A DNA stretch of 64,000 nucleotides from Deinococcus depolymerans (GCF_039522025.1 NZ_BAAADB010000007.1:105651-169650); one strand, 5' to 3'; numbered from the stretch's first letter, positions 8,893 through 22,118 are shown. Numbers and translations are program-made. The notes: generated from the sequence alone by a model not told the origin.

Positions 8893-10005
8893 TCAGGCGG
8901 GTGTGGGCGCGGCCGGGTGGGTGGGAACGTCGTGGATGCGGCCCGCGTGTCCGCTGAGGAACGAACCGTCGTACCCGCGGCGCCACGCCATGAGTTCCGC
9001 CAGGATGCTCAGCGCGACCTCCTCGGGCGCCTCGGCACCCAGGCGCAGGCCGATGGGCGCGCGCAGGCGCGCGAGTTGCGCGTCGGTGAAGGTCACGCCC
9101 TCCCCTGCCAGGGTGCGCAGCAGGTCCAGTGCGCGGCTGCGTGGTCCCAGGACTCCCACGTACGCCGCGCCGGATTCCAGGGCGTGGCGCAGGCAGAGCC
9201 GGTCGCGGTCGAGGTGGTGGTTCATGACGATCAGGTGGGTGCGCGCGCCCGGCGTGAAGGCCGCGAGGTCCTCGGGGGCCAGGGCGTGCAGGGTCGCGCC
9301 GGGAAAGCGGCCGGGCGTGAGGTACGCGCCGCGCGGGTCGATCACGTGCACGTCGTAGCCCAGCGCGTGCGCCTGCGCGGCGAGCGGCATGGCGTCGTGC
9401 CCGGCGCCGTACAGCGCGAGCTGCGGTGGGGGGCTGCTGATGTCCACGAACACGGGCGTGCCGTCCGGGGCGGTCAGGGTGGCGGCGCGTGGTTCGCGGC
9501 TGCCGAGGCGTTCGAGGGCGGCGGGCACGGCGAAGGCCTGCAGGGCGGGGGGCAGGTCGCCCAGCAGCGGGCCGTCCGGGCCGATCAGGGCGCGGCCCTC
9601 GCCGGTCAGCGGCACGATCAGGGCGGCGGCCTGACCGGCCTGCAGCGCCGAGAGCCACGCGGCGGTGACGGGGTCGTGCGGGTCGACGCGTTCCACGCGC
9701 ACGTCGACGCTGCCGCCGCAGCCGATCCCCAGGCCCCAGGTGGCGTCCTCGGAGAGGTCGTAGTGGGTCAGGGCGCTCTGGCCGCTGCGGATGACTTCCA
9801 GGGCGACCTCGACGACCTCGGCTTCCAGGCAGCCGCCGGAGAGCATGCAGACCTGCGCGCCGTCGTCGAGGACCAGCATGCGGGTGCCTTCGCGGCGGTA
9901 GGCGCTGCCGCGCACGCCGACGACGGTGGCGATGGCGGCGCGCTGGCCTCTGGCGTGGGCGTCGGCCAGGGCGCGCAGCAGGGCGCGGGTTTCGGCGGCG
10001 TTCAT
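8893..10005 (-). CDS. XdhC/CoxI-family molybdoenzyme maturation protein
   Basis: 370 residues. XdhC proteins bind molybdenum cofactor and insert its sulfurated form into xanthine dehydrogenase-type enzymes. Residues 1-70 carry the XdhC/CoxI domain (GVRGSAYRREGTRML, MLSGGCLEAEV); after a variable middle, a Rossmann-type domain begins at LALYGAGHDAMPLA and ends with the conserved region near GVLGPRSRALDLL. ATG 10005 was chosen because a TACAGT -10 box (10020-10015) lies 9 nt before it and the longer frame is MITE-derived. No xanthine dehydrogenase subunits are in the window. It could be a stand-alone accessory protein for a distant molybdoenzyme. Confidence 0.85.
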   Translation of the reverse strand: MNAAETRALLRALADAHARGQRAAIATVVGVRGSAYRREGTRMLVLDDGAQVCMLSGGCLEAEVVEVALEVIRSGQSALTHYDLSEDATWGLGIGCGGSVDVRVERVDPHDPVTAAWLSALQAGQAAALIVPLTGEGRALIGPDGPLLGDLPPALQAFAVPAALERLGSREPRAATLTAPDGTPVFVDISSPPPQLALYGAGHDAMPLAAQAHALGYDVHVIDPRGAYLTPGRFPGATLHALAPEDLAAFTPGARTHLIVMNHHLDRDRLCLRHALESGAAYVGVLGPRSRALDLLRTLAGEGVTFTDAQLARLRAPIGLRLGAEAPEEVALSILAELMAWRRGYDGSFLSGHAGRIHDVPTHPAAPTPA

Positions 10006-10079
10006 GGTGGGCCTACTGTAGCGCCGGGCAGGTTGGTGGATGGTGGCCCGTGGAAGGGCGCCGGTCGAATTGGGTGTCA

Positions 10080-10232
10080 TACGGACTCCGATTGAATGGC
10101 TTACAAAGCCGTTCAATCCGAGCGGACTCGTAGGGCTGCGCCGCAGAGCGAGCAGGAGAAAACCGGGTTCCGGACGTGGAGTTGACGACCCGGTGCCGTT
10201 CCGGGTTGTCAACGAAACAAACGGAATCCGTA
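10080..10232 (-). repeat. MITE-like element, copy 4 (153 bp, reverse)
   Basis: Starts TACGGACTCCG, ends GGAATCCGTA. Exact duplication TCA at 10077-10079 and 10233-10235. It lies between the divergent XdhC gene and the LacI promoter, ending 10 bp before the -35 box. Confidence 0.92.
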
Positions 10233-10241
10233 TCAGGGGGA

Positions 10242-10269
10242 TTGACAGGTCGGGCTGTGGGTGCAGAAT
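10242..10269 (+). promoter_or_regulatory. Promoter of the sugar-uptake operon
   Basis: Consensus -35 TTGACA (10242-10247), 16-bp spacer, -10 CAGAAT (10264-10269). The expected transcription start, about 10276, falls at the edge of the first operator palindrome. A second weak -10-like CACAAT (10438-10443) sits 6 nt before the lacI-type ATG and could drive a leaderless transcript. Confidence 0.6.
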
Positions 10270-10275
10270 GGGTTC

Positions 10276-10289
10276 TGTAACCGCTTACA
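10276..10289 (+). promoter_or_regulatory. Upstream operator for the LacI-family regulator
   Basis: TGTAACCGCTTACA: a near-perfect palindrome with the central CG of LacI/GalR-family operators, overlapping the predicted transcription start, where binding would block initiation. Confidence 0.75.
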
Positions 10290-10368
10290 TTCGTCGGACC
10301 ACCGGGTCCGGACGGCCTTCCGGTCTGGTGCACCGGGCACCGGAGGGCCACTGAACCGTCCCCGCAGT

Positions 10369-10382
10369 TGTAACCGGTTACA
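10369..10382 (+). promoter_or_regulatory. Downstream operator for the LacI-family regulator
   Basis: TGTAACCGGTTACA: a perfect 14-bp palindrome, 93 bp (about nine helical turns) from the first operator and 67 bp before the regulator ATG. Spacing is compatible with two-site looping or a roadblock. Confidence 0.75.
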
Positions 10383-10449
10383 CAGAGCGGCTGTTCCCCC
10401 ATCCACACACCCCTCCCCGCCGCGCGGCAAAGGTCGGCACAATCACTTC

Positions 10450-11423
10450 ATGAATCCAGGCACCCGCACCACCATCGACGACATCGCCCGCGAAGCCGGC
10501 GTCAGCAAGGGCACGGTCAGCCGCGTCCTGAACGGTCACCCGACCGTCGCCGACCGCACCCGCGCCCGCGTGCAGGCCGTCATGGCCCGCCTGGACTACG
10601 CCCCCGACCCCGCCGCGCGGCACCTCAGCTGGCGCACCGGCCAGACCCTCGGCCTGTCCCTCGACCGCGACGACCCCCTCCTGCACCCCTACCACGTCCT
10701 GCTGCGCCGCGCCCTGGAAAGCCAGACCGCCCCGCAGGGCGTGCAGCTCGTGGACCTGCGCGCCGACCTGACCCGCATGGCCCGCCTGCCCAGCGCCGTG
10801 CTGGTCATGCACGCCGTCGAGGGTGACCCCCGCCCCGCGTACCTGCGCTCACGCGGCGTGCCCTGCGTCCTGATCGGGCATCAACCCGGCGAGTTCTGGG
10901 TCGCGCCGGAAGACGTGGGCGGCGCCCGCCTCGCCACCGACCACCTGATCCGCGCCGGACACCGCCAGCTGGCCTTCCTGGGCCACGGCGACAGCCAGGT
11001 CGCCCAGGACCGCGAGCGCGGCTGCCGCGACAGCGCCCGCGCCGCCGGGCTGGACGTGCAGGCCATCACCAGCGACTTCACGGTCCTCGGCGGGTACCGC
11101 GCCGTCCGCCGCGCCTGGGAGACCGGCACGCGCTTCACCGGCCTGTTCGCCCAGAGCGACGAGAGCGCCGCCGGCGCCGTCGCCGCCCTCGAGGACCTGG
11201 GCGTGGACGTCCCCGGTCAGGTCAGCGTGGTGGGCTTCGACGGCCTGCCGGAACTGCCCATCCGACAGACACTCACCACCGTCGCGCAGGACATTCCCCG
11301 CATCGCCGCCACCGCCCTGGCCCTCGTGCAGGACGCCATCAGCGGCCAGGCCCCCAGAGGCGAATTCATTCCCGTGCAGCTCATTCCCGGCGCGACCGTC
11401 GCGCCGCCCCCCGGAGGCACCCC

Positions 11424-11427
<4 letters not shown>
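10450..11427 (+). CDS. LacI-family transcriptional regulator of the sugar operon
   Basis: 325 residues. The N-terminal helix-turn-helix TIDDIAREAGVSKGTVSRVLNG and hinge (ARHLSWRTGQTLGLSL) are classic LacI; residues 60-320 form the periplasmic-binding-protein-like effector domain, with FAQSDESAAGAVAALEDLGVDVPGQVSVVGFDG near the second lobe. Two palindromic operators lie just upstream, so the protein probably represses its own operon and is released by a sugar. The stop codon overlaps the next start by 4 bp (ATGA), coupling regulator and transporter. ATG 10450 starts just before the helix-turn-helix; the longer open frame crosses the operators. Confidence 0.93.
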
Positions 11428-12665
<1,238 letters not shown>

Positions 12666-12691
12666 CTTCCGGTGCGCTGATGCGCTGATCC

Positions 12692-12727
12692 GGCGCGGCG
12701 GGAGGGCTCTCCCCTGCCCGCCGCGCC
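12692..12727 (+). promoter_or_regulatory. Hairpin between binding-protein and permease genes
   Basis: An 11-bp perfect GC-rich stem (GGCGCGGCGGG with its complement), 26 nt after the binding-protein stop and 72 nt before the permease start. In other sugar operons such hairpins protect the upstream mRNA and lower permease expression; that role is inferred here. Confidence 0.55.
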
Positions 12728-12799
12728 CCGCCCGTTCTTCTTCCTGTCCGGTCCCGGCCCTTCTCTGCCGGGGGCCGGCACCCCCCTGGAGGGCCTGCC

Positions 12800-13890
12800 A
12801 TGCTCCGACGAGGCCAGACGCCCGCCGCGCTGCTGTTTCTCGCGCCGTTCCTGATCACCACCGCCATCTTCTTCTTCTACGCGTTCGGGCGGGCCATCTA
12901 CTACTCGTTCACGGACTTCAACCTGTTCAACGATCCACGCCTGATCGGCGTGAAACCGTACGCGGACGTGCTGGGCGACCCGTCGTTCCGGCGGGCGCTG
13001 GCCAACAGTCTGGTGTTCGCGGTCATCACCACCACGTTGCAGACCGTGGGCGCGCTGCTGATGGCCGTCGCCCTGAACACCCGCATCCGCGGCATGGGCT
13101 TCTTCCGTTCGGCGTGGTACATGCCGTCCATCACGAGCAGCGTGGTGATCACGCTGATCTTCCTGTGGCTGTTCCAGCGGCGCGGCGTGGCGAACTACCT
13201 GATCACGCAGTGGCAGGCGTTCCAGCCGCTGATCCTGACCTTCCTGGGCGTGCTGATCGCCGCGCAGGTCGCGCAGGTGCTGTGGGAACGTTCGCGGCGA
13301 CTGCCGGCCGGCTGGCTGGACCCGGCGCTGGCCGCCACGAGTGCGCTGCTGGCGGTGGCCGTGACGGCCGCGCTCGCCTGGACGGGCGTGGTCACGGCGC
13401 GTGAGGTGCCGCCCTTCGATTACCAGTACTTCGCGGACCGCTGGATCAGCGTGGGCGGCTTGCGCGTGCTGAGCGTGCCGATGCTGGTCGTGATCATCCA
13501 GAACACCTTCACGACCATTCCCACCCTGATGCTGTTCTTCCTGGCGGGCTTGCAGAACATTCCCGGCGCGCTGTACGAGGCGGCCGACATCGACGGCGCG
13601 ACCCCCTGGCAGAAACTGACGCGGGTGACGGTGCCCATGCTGCGGCCCGTGACGTTCTACGTGATCACGGTCGGACTGATCGGGACCATGCAGATGTTCG
13701 ATCAGGTGGCCGTGATCGGCAGCGCCGCGCCGGGCGACACGCTGATCACCCTGGCGTACTACGTGTACTCGAACACCTTCAAGGCCGGGGCCGCGCCCGT
13801 GAACATGGCGTCGGCCGGGGCGATCATCCTGGCGCTGATCATCCTGGTGATGGTGGCCGCGCAGCGCCGCTTCTTCCCGTCGGAGGCCCC

Positions 13891-13894
<4 letters not shown>
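12800..13894 (+). CDS. Sugar ABC transporter permease (MalF type)
   Basis: 364 residues; membrane subunit forming half of the translocation channel. The EAA loop that docks the ATPase is YEAADIDGATPWQKLTRVTVPML (near residue 260). Hydrophobic helices include residues 10-34, 70-90, 104-124, 138-158, 170-195, 224-246 and 330-352. A longer than usual loop with its own helix pair (about 135-200) is inserted between helices. GGAGGG precedes the ATG by 6 nt. Its last four bases overlap the next permease start (ATGA), typical of co-translated permease pairs. Confidence 0.92.
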
Positions 13895-15411
<1,517 letters not shown>

Positions 15412-15484
15412 CCGGCCCCCCACTCCCCCGTGCCTCCCGCCCCGCTTCCTCCCCACGCCGACTCTTCACCGAAGGATTCCCACC

Positions 15485-17344
<1,860 letters not shown>

Positions 17345-17465
17345 CGCGGATGCCTGGCACGGACGGAGCGCTGCGCCTCAGAGCGAGTGGAAGCAGAACG
17401 GACTGACGGGCGTGGAGGCAGCAATCCGGTGCGCTGACGGGGTGTGAACGAGACGGCAGGCCGTG
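17345..17465 (-). repeat. MITE-like element, copy 5 (about 121 bp, reverse, very degenerate)
   Basis: Recognisable through GGGCGTGGAGGCAGCAATCC, GGTGTGAACGAGACGGCAGG and the end CCGTG, but the terminal hairpin is lost. Left flank TGA is the stop codon of the glucosidase gene; right flank is CGA. Ancient copy. Confidence 0.55.
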
Positions 17466-17473
17466 CGACTGGC

Positions 17474-17537
17474 GCACCTGCGGGGGCAGTCCCAGGGTTC
17501 CTTGGGACACCCCTCACGCGCCTGCCCCCGCAGGTGC
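17474..17537. terminator. Long inverted repeat between the glucosidase and coiled-coil genes
   Basis: Perfect 16-bp stem (GCACCTGCGGGGGCAG and complement) around a 32-nt loop that itself holds TCCCAGG/CCTTGGGA. Probably a terminator or processing hairpin; ends 14 nt before the next ATG. Confidence 0.5.
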
Positions 17538-17551
17538 GGCACACTGTGGGC

Positions 17552-18076
17552 ATGCTGGACAACATTCTGAACACCGTCAAGCGCGGGGCCGAGCGCGTGC
17601 AGCGCCGCGGCGAGGAGGTCGCGCACGCCACGCGCCTGCGCATGGAGGTCTTTCAGCTGTCGCGTGAACTCGACGGCCTGTACGCCCGCCTGGGCCGCTC
17701 GTACCATGCGGGCGCCGAGCTGGAGGTCCTGAGCGGCGTGCGTGAGGACATCCGCCGCGTCGAGGAGGAGATCCGCGCCCGTGAGCGCCTGATCACCGAA
17801 CTCGGCGCGGACCCCGCCCCGGACACGCCGGCCCACAGCGATCCCGCACAGCCCGCCCCCGCGCCCGCCCCTCACCCCACCCTGGAGGTCCGCATGACGA
17901 AAGACACGCCCACCACTCCCGACCCGACCGTGCAGCACAGCGACGAGAAACTCGTTCCTGGCGAGCAGACCGCCAGCATGGGCAGGGAAGCGGCCCGCGA
18001 CGAGATGGCCCGCCACGATCACATGATCGAGGAGGGCCAGGCGGCCAGCCGCAACCCCGATCCGCTGGACAAGTAA
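17552..18076 (+). CDS. Uncharacterised coiled-coil protein
   Basis: 174 residues, family not recognised. Residues 1-85 are charged and helical (TVKRGAERVQRRGEEVAHATRL, REDIRRVEEEIRARERLI), most likely a coiled coil. Residues 88-112 are a Pro/Ala linker, and the last 60 are acidic and His-rich (ARDEMARHDHMIEEGQ). Inside the frame, ATG 17894 is preceded by an ideal GGAGGT at 5 nt, so a separate C-terminal product of 60 residues could also be made. TAA is the left target duplication of a MITE copy. No promoter hexamer is obvious. Confidence 0.65.
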   Translation: MLDNILNTVKRGAERVQRRGEEVAHATRLRMEVFQLSRELDGLYARLGRSYHAGAELEVLSGVREDIRRVEEEIRARERLITELGADPAPDTPAHSDPAQPAPAPAPHPTLEVRMTKDTPTTPDPTVQHSDEKLVPGEQTASMGREAARDEMARHDHMIEEGQAASRNPDPLDK

Positions 18077-18185
18077 GACGGACTCGGAGAGCTGCTCCGC
18101 AGAGGAGGAGAGAAACGGGTTCCGGACGTGGAGTTGACGACCCGGTGCTGTTCCGGGTTGTCAACGAAACAAACGGCAGTCCGTA
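18077..18185 (-). repeat. MITE-like element, copy 6 (109 bp, reverse, internally deleted)
   Basis: Starts GACGGACTCGG (first base changed) and ends GGCAGTCCGTA. Exact TAA duplication at 18074-18076, which is the stop codon of the coiled-coil gene, and at 18186-18188. The terminal GATTGAATGG hairpin has been deleted. Confidence 0.85.
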
Positions 18186-18188
18186 TAA

Positions 18189-18238
18189 GCCGCACCCGGG
18201 TTGAACGGTGTTGGTCAACCGTTCAACCCGGGTGCGGC
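18189..18238. terminator. 21-bp perfect hairpin between convergent genes
   Basis: Perfect 21-bp stem (GCCGCACCCGGG continuing into TTGAACGGT) with an 8-nt loop. It starts right after the TAA flank of MITE copy 6, and its TTGAACGGT core resembles the hairpin missing from that copy. It may terminate both converging genes. Confidence 0.6.
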
Positions 18239-18260
18239 AATCCGGAGAGCTGCTCCGCCT

Positions 18261-19049
18261 TTACCCTGCGTCCCGCACGAACTGTGCGGGGCGTTTCTCC
18301 TTGAAGGCGGTGACGCCTTCCTCATGTTCCCAGTGGTCGCCGGCGAGCTGCTGCAGGCGCGCTTCCTCTTCGAGCGCCGCGTCGAGGGTGCTGGTCATGG
18401 CGGCATTCAGGGCCTGCTTGGTGAGGTTCAGGGCGTGCGCGGGCCGCGCGGCGAGGCGTTCGGCGTACGCCTGAACGTCCTGCGCGAAGGTGTCGTCCGG
18501 GAACACCTGTTCGCACAGGCCCAGGCGCAGGGCGTCGTCGGCCCGGACGCGCTCGGCGAGGGCCATCATCTCGAACGCGCGGTGGTAGCCGACGAGGCGC
18601 GGCAGGAACCAGGTGCTGCCGGAATCCGGGACGAGCGCAATGTTGCTGAACACCTCGATCAGGCTGGCGGACTGCGCCCACAGGCGGATGTCGCCGCTCA
18701 GGGCGAGGCTGGCACCGGCCCCGGCCGCGACGCCGTTCACGGCCGTGATCACGGGTTTGCCCAGGCTGCGGATGGTGCGGATCAGGGGGTTGTAGGTGGC
18801 GTTCAGGTGTTCGGTGAAGGTCATGTCGCGGCCCGACACGTCCCCGAGGTCCTGTCCGGCGCAGAAGCCGCGCCCGGCGCCGGTGATGACGACCACCCGC
18901 ACGTTCCCGTCGGTGTCGGCGGCGCGCAGTTCGGCGGTCAGGGCGAGCAGCAGGTCGTCGTTGGCGGCGTTCAGGCGGTCCGGGCGGTTCAGGGTCAGGG
19001 TTCGCACGCCCGCGCTGGTGTGCGCGGCAATCACGCTGGAGTGGGTCAT
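18261..19049 (-). CDS. paaG: Enoyl-CoA hydratase/isomerase, PaaG-like
   Basis: 262 residues, the usual length of PaaG (ring 1,2-epoxyphenylacetyl-CoA isomerase). Crotonase fold with ITGAGRGFCAGQDLGDVSGRDMTF (first oxyanion-hole segment), PVITAVNGVAAGAGASLALSGD, FSNIALVPDSGSTWFLPRLVG with the catalytic Asp of the PaaG group, and C-terminal HEEGVTAFKEKRPAQF. No other phenylacetate genes are nearby, so a general beta-oxidation role is possible. ATG 19049 follows a TACCCT -10 box (19062-19057) by 7 nt. It shares a 51-bp divergent region with the YqgF gene. Confidence 0.85.
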   Translation of the reverse strand: MTHSSVIAAHTSAGVRTLTLNRPDRLNAANDDLLLALTAELRAADTDGNVRVVVITGAGRGFCAGQDLGDVSGRDMTFTEHLNATYNPLIRTIRSLGKPVITAVNGVAAGAGASLALSGDIRLWAQSASLIEVFSNIALVPDSGSTWFLPRLVGYHRAFEMMALAERVRADDALRLGLCEQVFPDDTFAQDVQAYAERLAARPAHALNLTKQALNAAMTSTLDAALEEEARLQQLAGDHWEHEEGVTAFKEKRPAQFVRDAG

Positions 19050-19100
19050 GGGGTTCAGGGTAACGCCTGCCGGGGCGGGACGCGGGGTACACTCGCCCGC

Positions 19101-19532
19101 GTGAACGACCCCCACCCGGCCCCCGCCACGCCCCCCGTTCCGGAGACGCCGGCTGCCCTGCCCGTGATCCTGGCGCTGGACGTCAGCAAGACCCGCATCG
19201 GCTTCGCGGTGAATGCGGGCCGGCTGGCGTTCGGGCGGGGCAGCGTGGACCGCAAGCGGCTGCCGCTGGACCTGAAGGCCGTGCGGCTGAAGGTCGCGGA
19301 GACCGGCGCGACCCGGCTGCTGCTGGGCCTGCCGCTGCGCACGGACGGCGCACACAGTCCCGCCGCGGACCGGGTGCGGGCCTTCGGGAAGGTGCTGCAG
19401 GAGAAGGGGTACGCCGTCGAGTACCAGGATGAGCGCTTCACGACCCGCCGCGCCCGCGACCTGGGGGCCACCGATGAGGACGAGGCGGCCGCCGTGCAGA
19501 TCCTGGAACTGTACCTGCTGGGCCGCTCCTGA
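19101..19532 (+). CDS. ruvX: Putative pre-16S rRNA nuclease / Holliday junction resolvase-like (YqgF/RuvX)
   Basis: 143 residues with the RNase H-like YqgF fold: VILALDVSKTRIGFAV (first catalytic Asp strand), LLLGLPLRTDGAHSPAADRVRAFG, YQDERFTTRRARDL with an acidic residue and DEDEAAAVQILELYL (last Asp helix). Family members mature the 5' end of 16S rRNA. The start is GTG 19101: a TACACT -10 box (19088-19093) ends 7 nt upstream, which excludes the much longer open frame. The 18-residue Pro-rich N-terminal extension is unusual. Confidence 0.88.
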   Translation: MNDPHPAPATPPVPETPAALPVILALDVSKTRIGFAVNAGRLAFGRGSVDRKRLPLDLKAVRLKVAETGATRLLLGLPLRTDGAHSPAADRVRAFGKVLQEKGYAVEYQDERFTTRRARDLGATDEDEAAAVQILELYLLGRS

Positions 19533-19730
19533 GGCGGACTCCGGCTGACAGCTTCCGGTGAGGGGGGTGGGGGTCGCGGGCAGGGCGGCGCGGCAGGTGA
19601 CCGGCCGCGCTTCCGCACCGGCGGGCCGGCATGGTACACCATCGTGGAATCGCTCCCGATGTTCCTGCCGTGTTCGCCCGTGATCACGGCTCCTTCCTGT
19701 CTCGGCCCGACCGTGGGCCGGAGGTCCTCC

Positions 19731-22118
19731 ATGCACCGTCCTGCCCTGCTGTCCCGCCCCGCCCTGACCCTGACGGTCACCGCGCTGCTGAGTGCCTGCG
19801 GCGCGCCCGCACCCACACCCGCGCCCGCACCCGCGCGGCCTGACAGGCTGACCACGCAGGCGCTCAGTCCGACCAGCCTGGGCGCCCGCTACACCGACTC
19901 GACCGGCACGGCGACCGGCACGACCCACCTGACCTTCCGGGTGTACTCGTCGCGCGCCACGCGGCTGGAGGTGAACCTGTACGCCGCGCGCAGCGGCGCG
20001 GACGAGAAACTGCGCTACACCCTGACGAGGAACACCAGCACGAACGTCTGGTCGGTCACCGTGCCGGTCAGCAGCCTGACCGGCGCCGGGATCGGCACGG
20101 TGTACTACGGGTACCGCGCGTGGGGCCCGAACTGGCCGTACAGCGCCAGCTGGGTCAAGGGCAGCAGCGTGGGCTTCGTGAGCGACGTGGACGCCAGCGG
20201 GAACCGCTTCAACCCGAACAAGCTGCTGCTCGACCCCTACGCGCTGGAGGTCAGCCACGACCCGCAGGGCCCGGCCAGCGGGGTGTACTCGAACGCGGTG
20301 TACGCGACCGGCGCGGCGAACCGCGCGCTCGACAGTGGCCGCGCGGCGCCCAAGGGCATCGTGCTGAGCAGCACCGCCGCCGCCGTGGGCACGAAGCCCA
20401 CCCGCTCGCTGAAGGACGACGTGGTGTACGAGGTTCACCTGCGCGGCCTGACGAAGGGGGACGCCAGCGTGTCCTGCGCGGGCACGTACGCGGGCGCCGC
20501 CGCGCGGGCCGCCAGCCTGAAGGCGCTGGGCGTGACGGCGGTGGAATTCCTGCCCGTACAGGAAACCGACAACGACGCGAACGACGTGACCGACGCCGCC
20601 AGCGGCCGCTCGGCGACCGGCACCACCGGCGACAACTACTGGGGCTACATGACCACCAACTACTTCGCCCCGGACCGCCGTTACGCCTGCGATCAGACGG
20701 CGGGCGGCCCCACGAAGGAATTCCAGGCGATGGTCAAGGCCTTCCACGATCAGGGCATCAAGGTGTTCATCGACGTGGTGTACAACCACACCGCCGAGGG
20801 CGGCACCTGGGGCCCGAACGACACCGCGACCACCCTCTCGTGGCGGGGCCTGGACAACGCCGCGTACTACACCCTGACGGCCGACAACCAGAACTACTGG
20901 GACAACACCGGGATCGGCGCGAACTTCAACACCTTCGGCGCGGCGGCGCAGAACCTGATCGTGGATTCCCTGAAGTACTGGCGCGACGAACTGGGCGTGG
21001 ACGGCTTCCGCTTCGACCTGGCGTCCGTGCTCGGCAACACCTGCGTCAGCGGCTGCTTCAACTACGACAAGGTGAACGCGGGCACCGCCCTGAACCGCGT
21101 CGCGCGGGACCTGACCCCCCGCCCGGTGGGCGGCGGGAGTGGCGTGGACCTGATCGCCGAACCGTGGGCGATCGGCGGGAACTCGTACCAGGTGGGGAAC
21201 TTCCCGTCCGGCTGGAGCGAGTGGAACGGCCAGTACCGCGACACCCTCCGCAAGGACCAGAACAAGATGGGCGTGGAGGTAATCACGCCGGGGCAGCTCG
21301 CGTCCCGCCTGTCGGGCTCCAGTGACCTGTACGGGGACGACGGGCGCCGCCCGCAGCATTCCGTGAACTTCATGGTCGCGCACGACGGGTTCACGCACGC
21401 GGACCTGTACCGCTGCACGACCAAGAACAACACGCAGGCGTGGCCGTACGGTCCGTCCGACGGCGGCGAGGACAACAACCACTCCTGGGATCAGGGGGGT
21501 GTGGCGGCCGATCAGCGCAAGGCGGCGCGCAACGGCATGGCGCTGCTGCTGCTGAGTGCCGGGACGCCCATGCTGACCGGCGGGGACGAGATCCTGCGCT
21601 CGGTGAACTGCAACAACAACCCGTACAACCTGGATTCCAGCGCCAACTGGCTGCCTGCCACCGCCAGCGCGGACGGCGCGACGTTCCGGACGTTCACGCA
21701 GAACCTGCTGGCGTTCCGCGCGGCGCACCCGGCGCTGCGGCCCGCGAACTTCTACGCGGCCACCGACACGAACGGGAACGTCATGGAGCAGCTGCGCTGG
21801 TTCAAGCCGGACGGGACGGTCGCGGACAGCGCCTACTTCAATGACGGGAACAACCACGCGCTGGCGTACCGCCTGGACGGGACCGAGTTCGCCGATCCGG
21901 CGGGCGCGATCTACGTGGCGTACAACGGCTGGTCCGGGAACGTGAACTTCACGCTGCCGTGGCCCGGCACCGGCCGGAGCTGGTACCGCGTGACCGACAC
22001 CTGTGCCTGGGCGGAGGGCAGCGCGCAGGTGGACCTGAACGCCACGGCCGGGGTGGGCGGCGAGAACGCCACCTACGGCCTGTGCGGGCGTGGGGTGCTG
22101 GTCCTCGTCGCGCGCTGA
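19731..22118 (+). CDS. Lipoprotein isoamylase-type glycoside hydrolase (GH13)
   Basis: 795 residues. Signal peptide with lipobox LLSAC (lipidated Cys23), so anchored outside the cytoplasm. An N-terminal carbohydrate-binding/isoamylase domain (about 40-200) precedes a GH13 barrel: VFIDVVYNHTAEG, DGFRFDLASVLGN with nucleophile Asp429, LIAEPWAIGGNSYQVGNFP with acid/base Glu477, and NFMVAHDGFTH with Asp552. The GWSEWNGQYRD and SGSSDLYGDDGR segments match Pseudomonas-type isoamylases, which hydrolyse alpha-1,6 branches of amylopectin and glycogen. GGAGG lies 6 nt before ATG 19731. It could feed linear maltodextrins to the transporter encoded at 11.4-15.4 kb. Confidence 0.9.
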   Translation: MHRPALLSRPALTLTVTALLSACGAPAPTPAPAPARPDRLTTQALSPTSLGARYTDSTGTATGTTHLTFRVYSSRATRLEVNLYAARSGADEKLRYTLTRNTSTNVWSVTVPVSSLTGAGIGTVYYGYRAWGPNWPYSASWVKGSSVGFVSDVDASGNRFNPNKLLLDPYALEVSHDPQGPASGVYSNAVYATGAANRALDSGRAAPKGIVLSSTAAAVGTKPTRSLKDDVVYEVHLRGLTKGDASVSCAGTYAGAAARAASLKALGVTAVEFLPVQETDNDANDVTDAASGRSATGTTGDNYWGYMTTNYFAPDRRYACDQTAGGPTKEFQAMVKAFHDQGIKVFIDVVYNHTAEGGTWGPNDTATTLSWRGLDNAAYYTLTADNQNYWDNTGIGANFNTFGAAAQNLIVDSLKYWRDELGVDGFRFDLASVLGNTCVSGCFNYDKVNAGTALNRVARDLTPRPVGGGSGVDLIAEPWAIGGNSYQVGNFPSGWSEWNGQYRDTLRKDQNKMGVEVITPGQLASRLSGSSDLYGDDGRRPQHSVNFMVAHDGFTHADLYRCTTKNNTQAWPYGPSDGGEDNNHSWDQGGVAADQRKAARNGMALLLLSAGTPMLTGGDEILRSVNCNNNPYNLDSSANWLPATASADGATFRTFTQNLLAFRAAHPALRPANFYAATDTNGNVMEQLRWFKPDGTVADSAYFNDGNNHALAYRLDGTEFADPAGAIYVAYNGWSGNVNFTLPWPGTGRSWYRVTDTCAWAEGSAQVDLNATAGVGGENATYGLCGRGVLVLVAR

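Noticed and set aside
18261..21857. A 1198-residue open frame on the minus strand
   Set aside because: Only its last 262 residues (PaaG-like) are real. The rest is antisense to the isoamylase and YqgF genes, with composition typical of GC-rich shadow frames.
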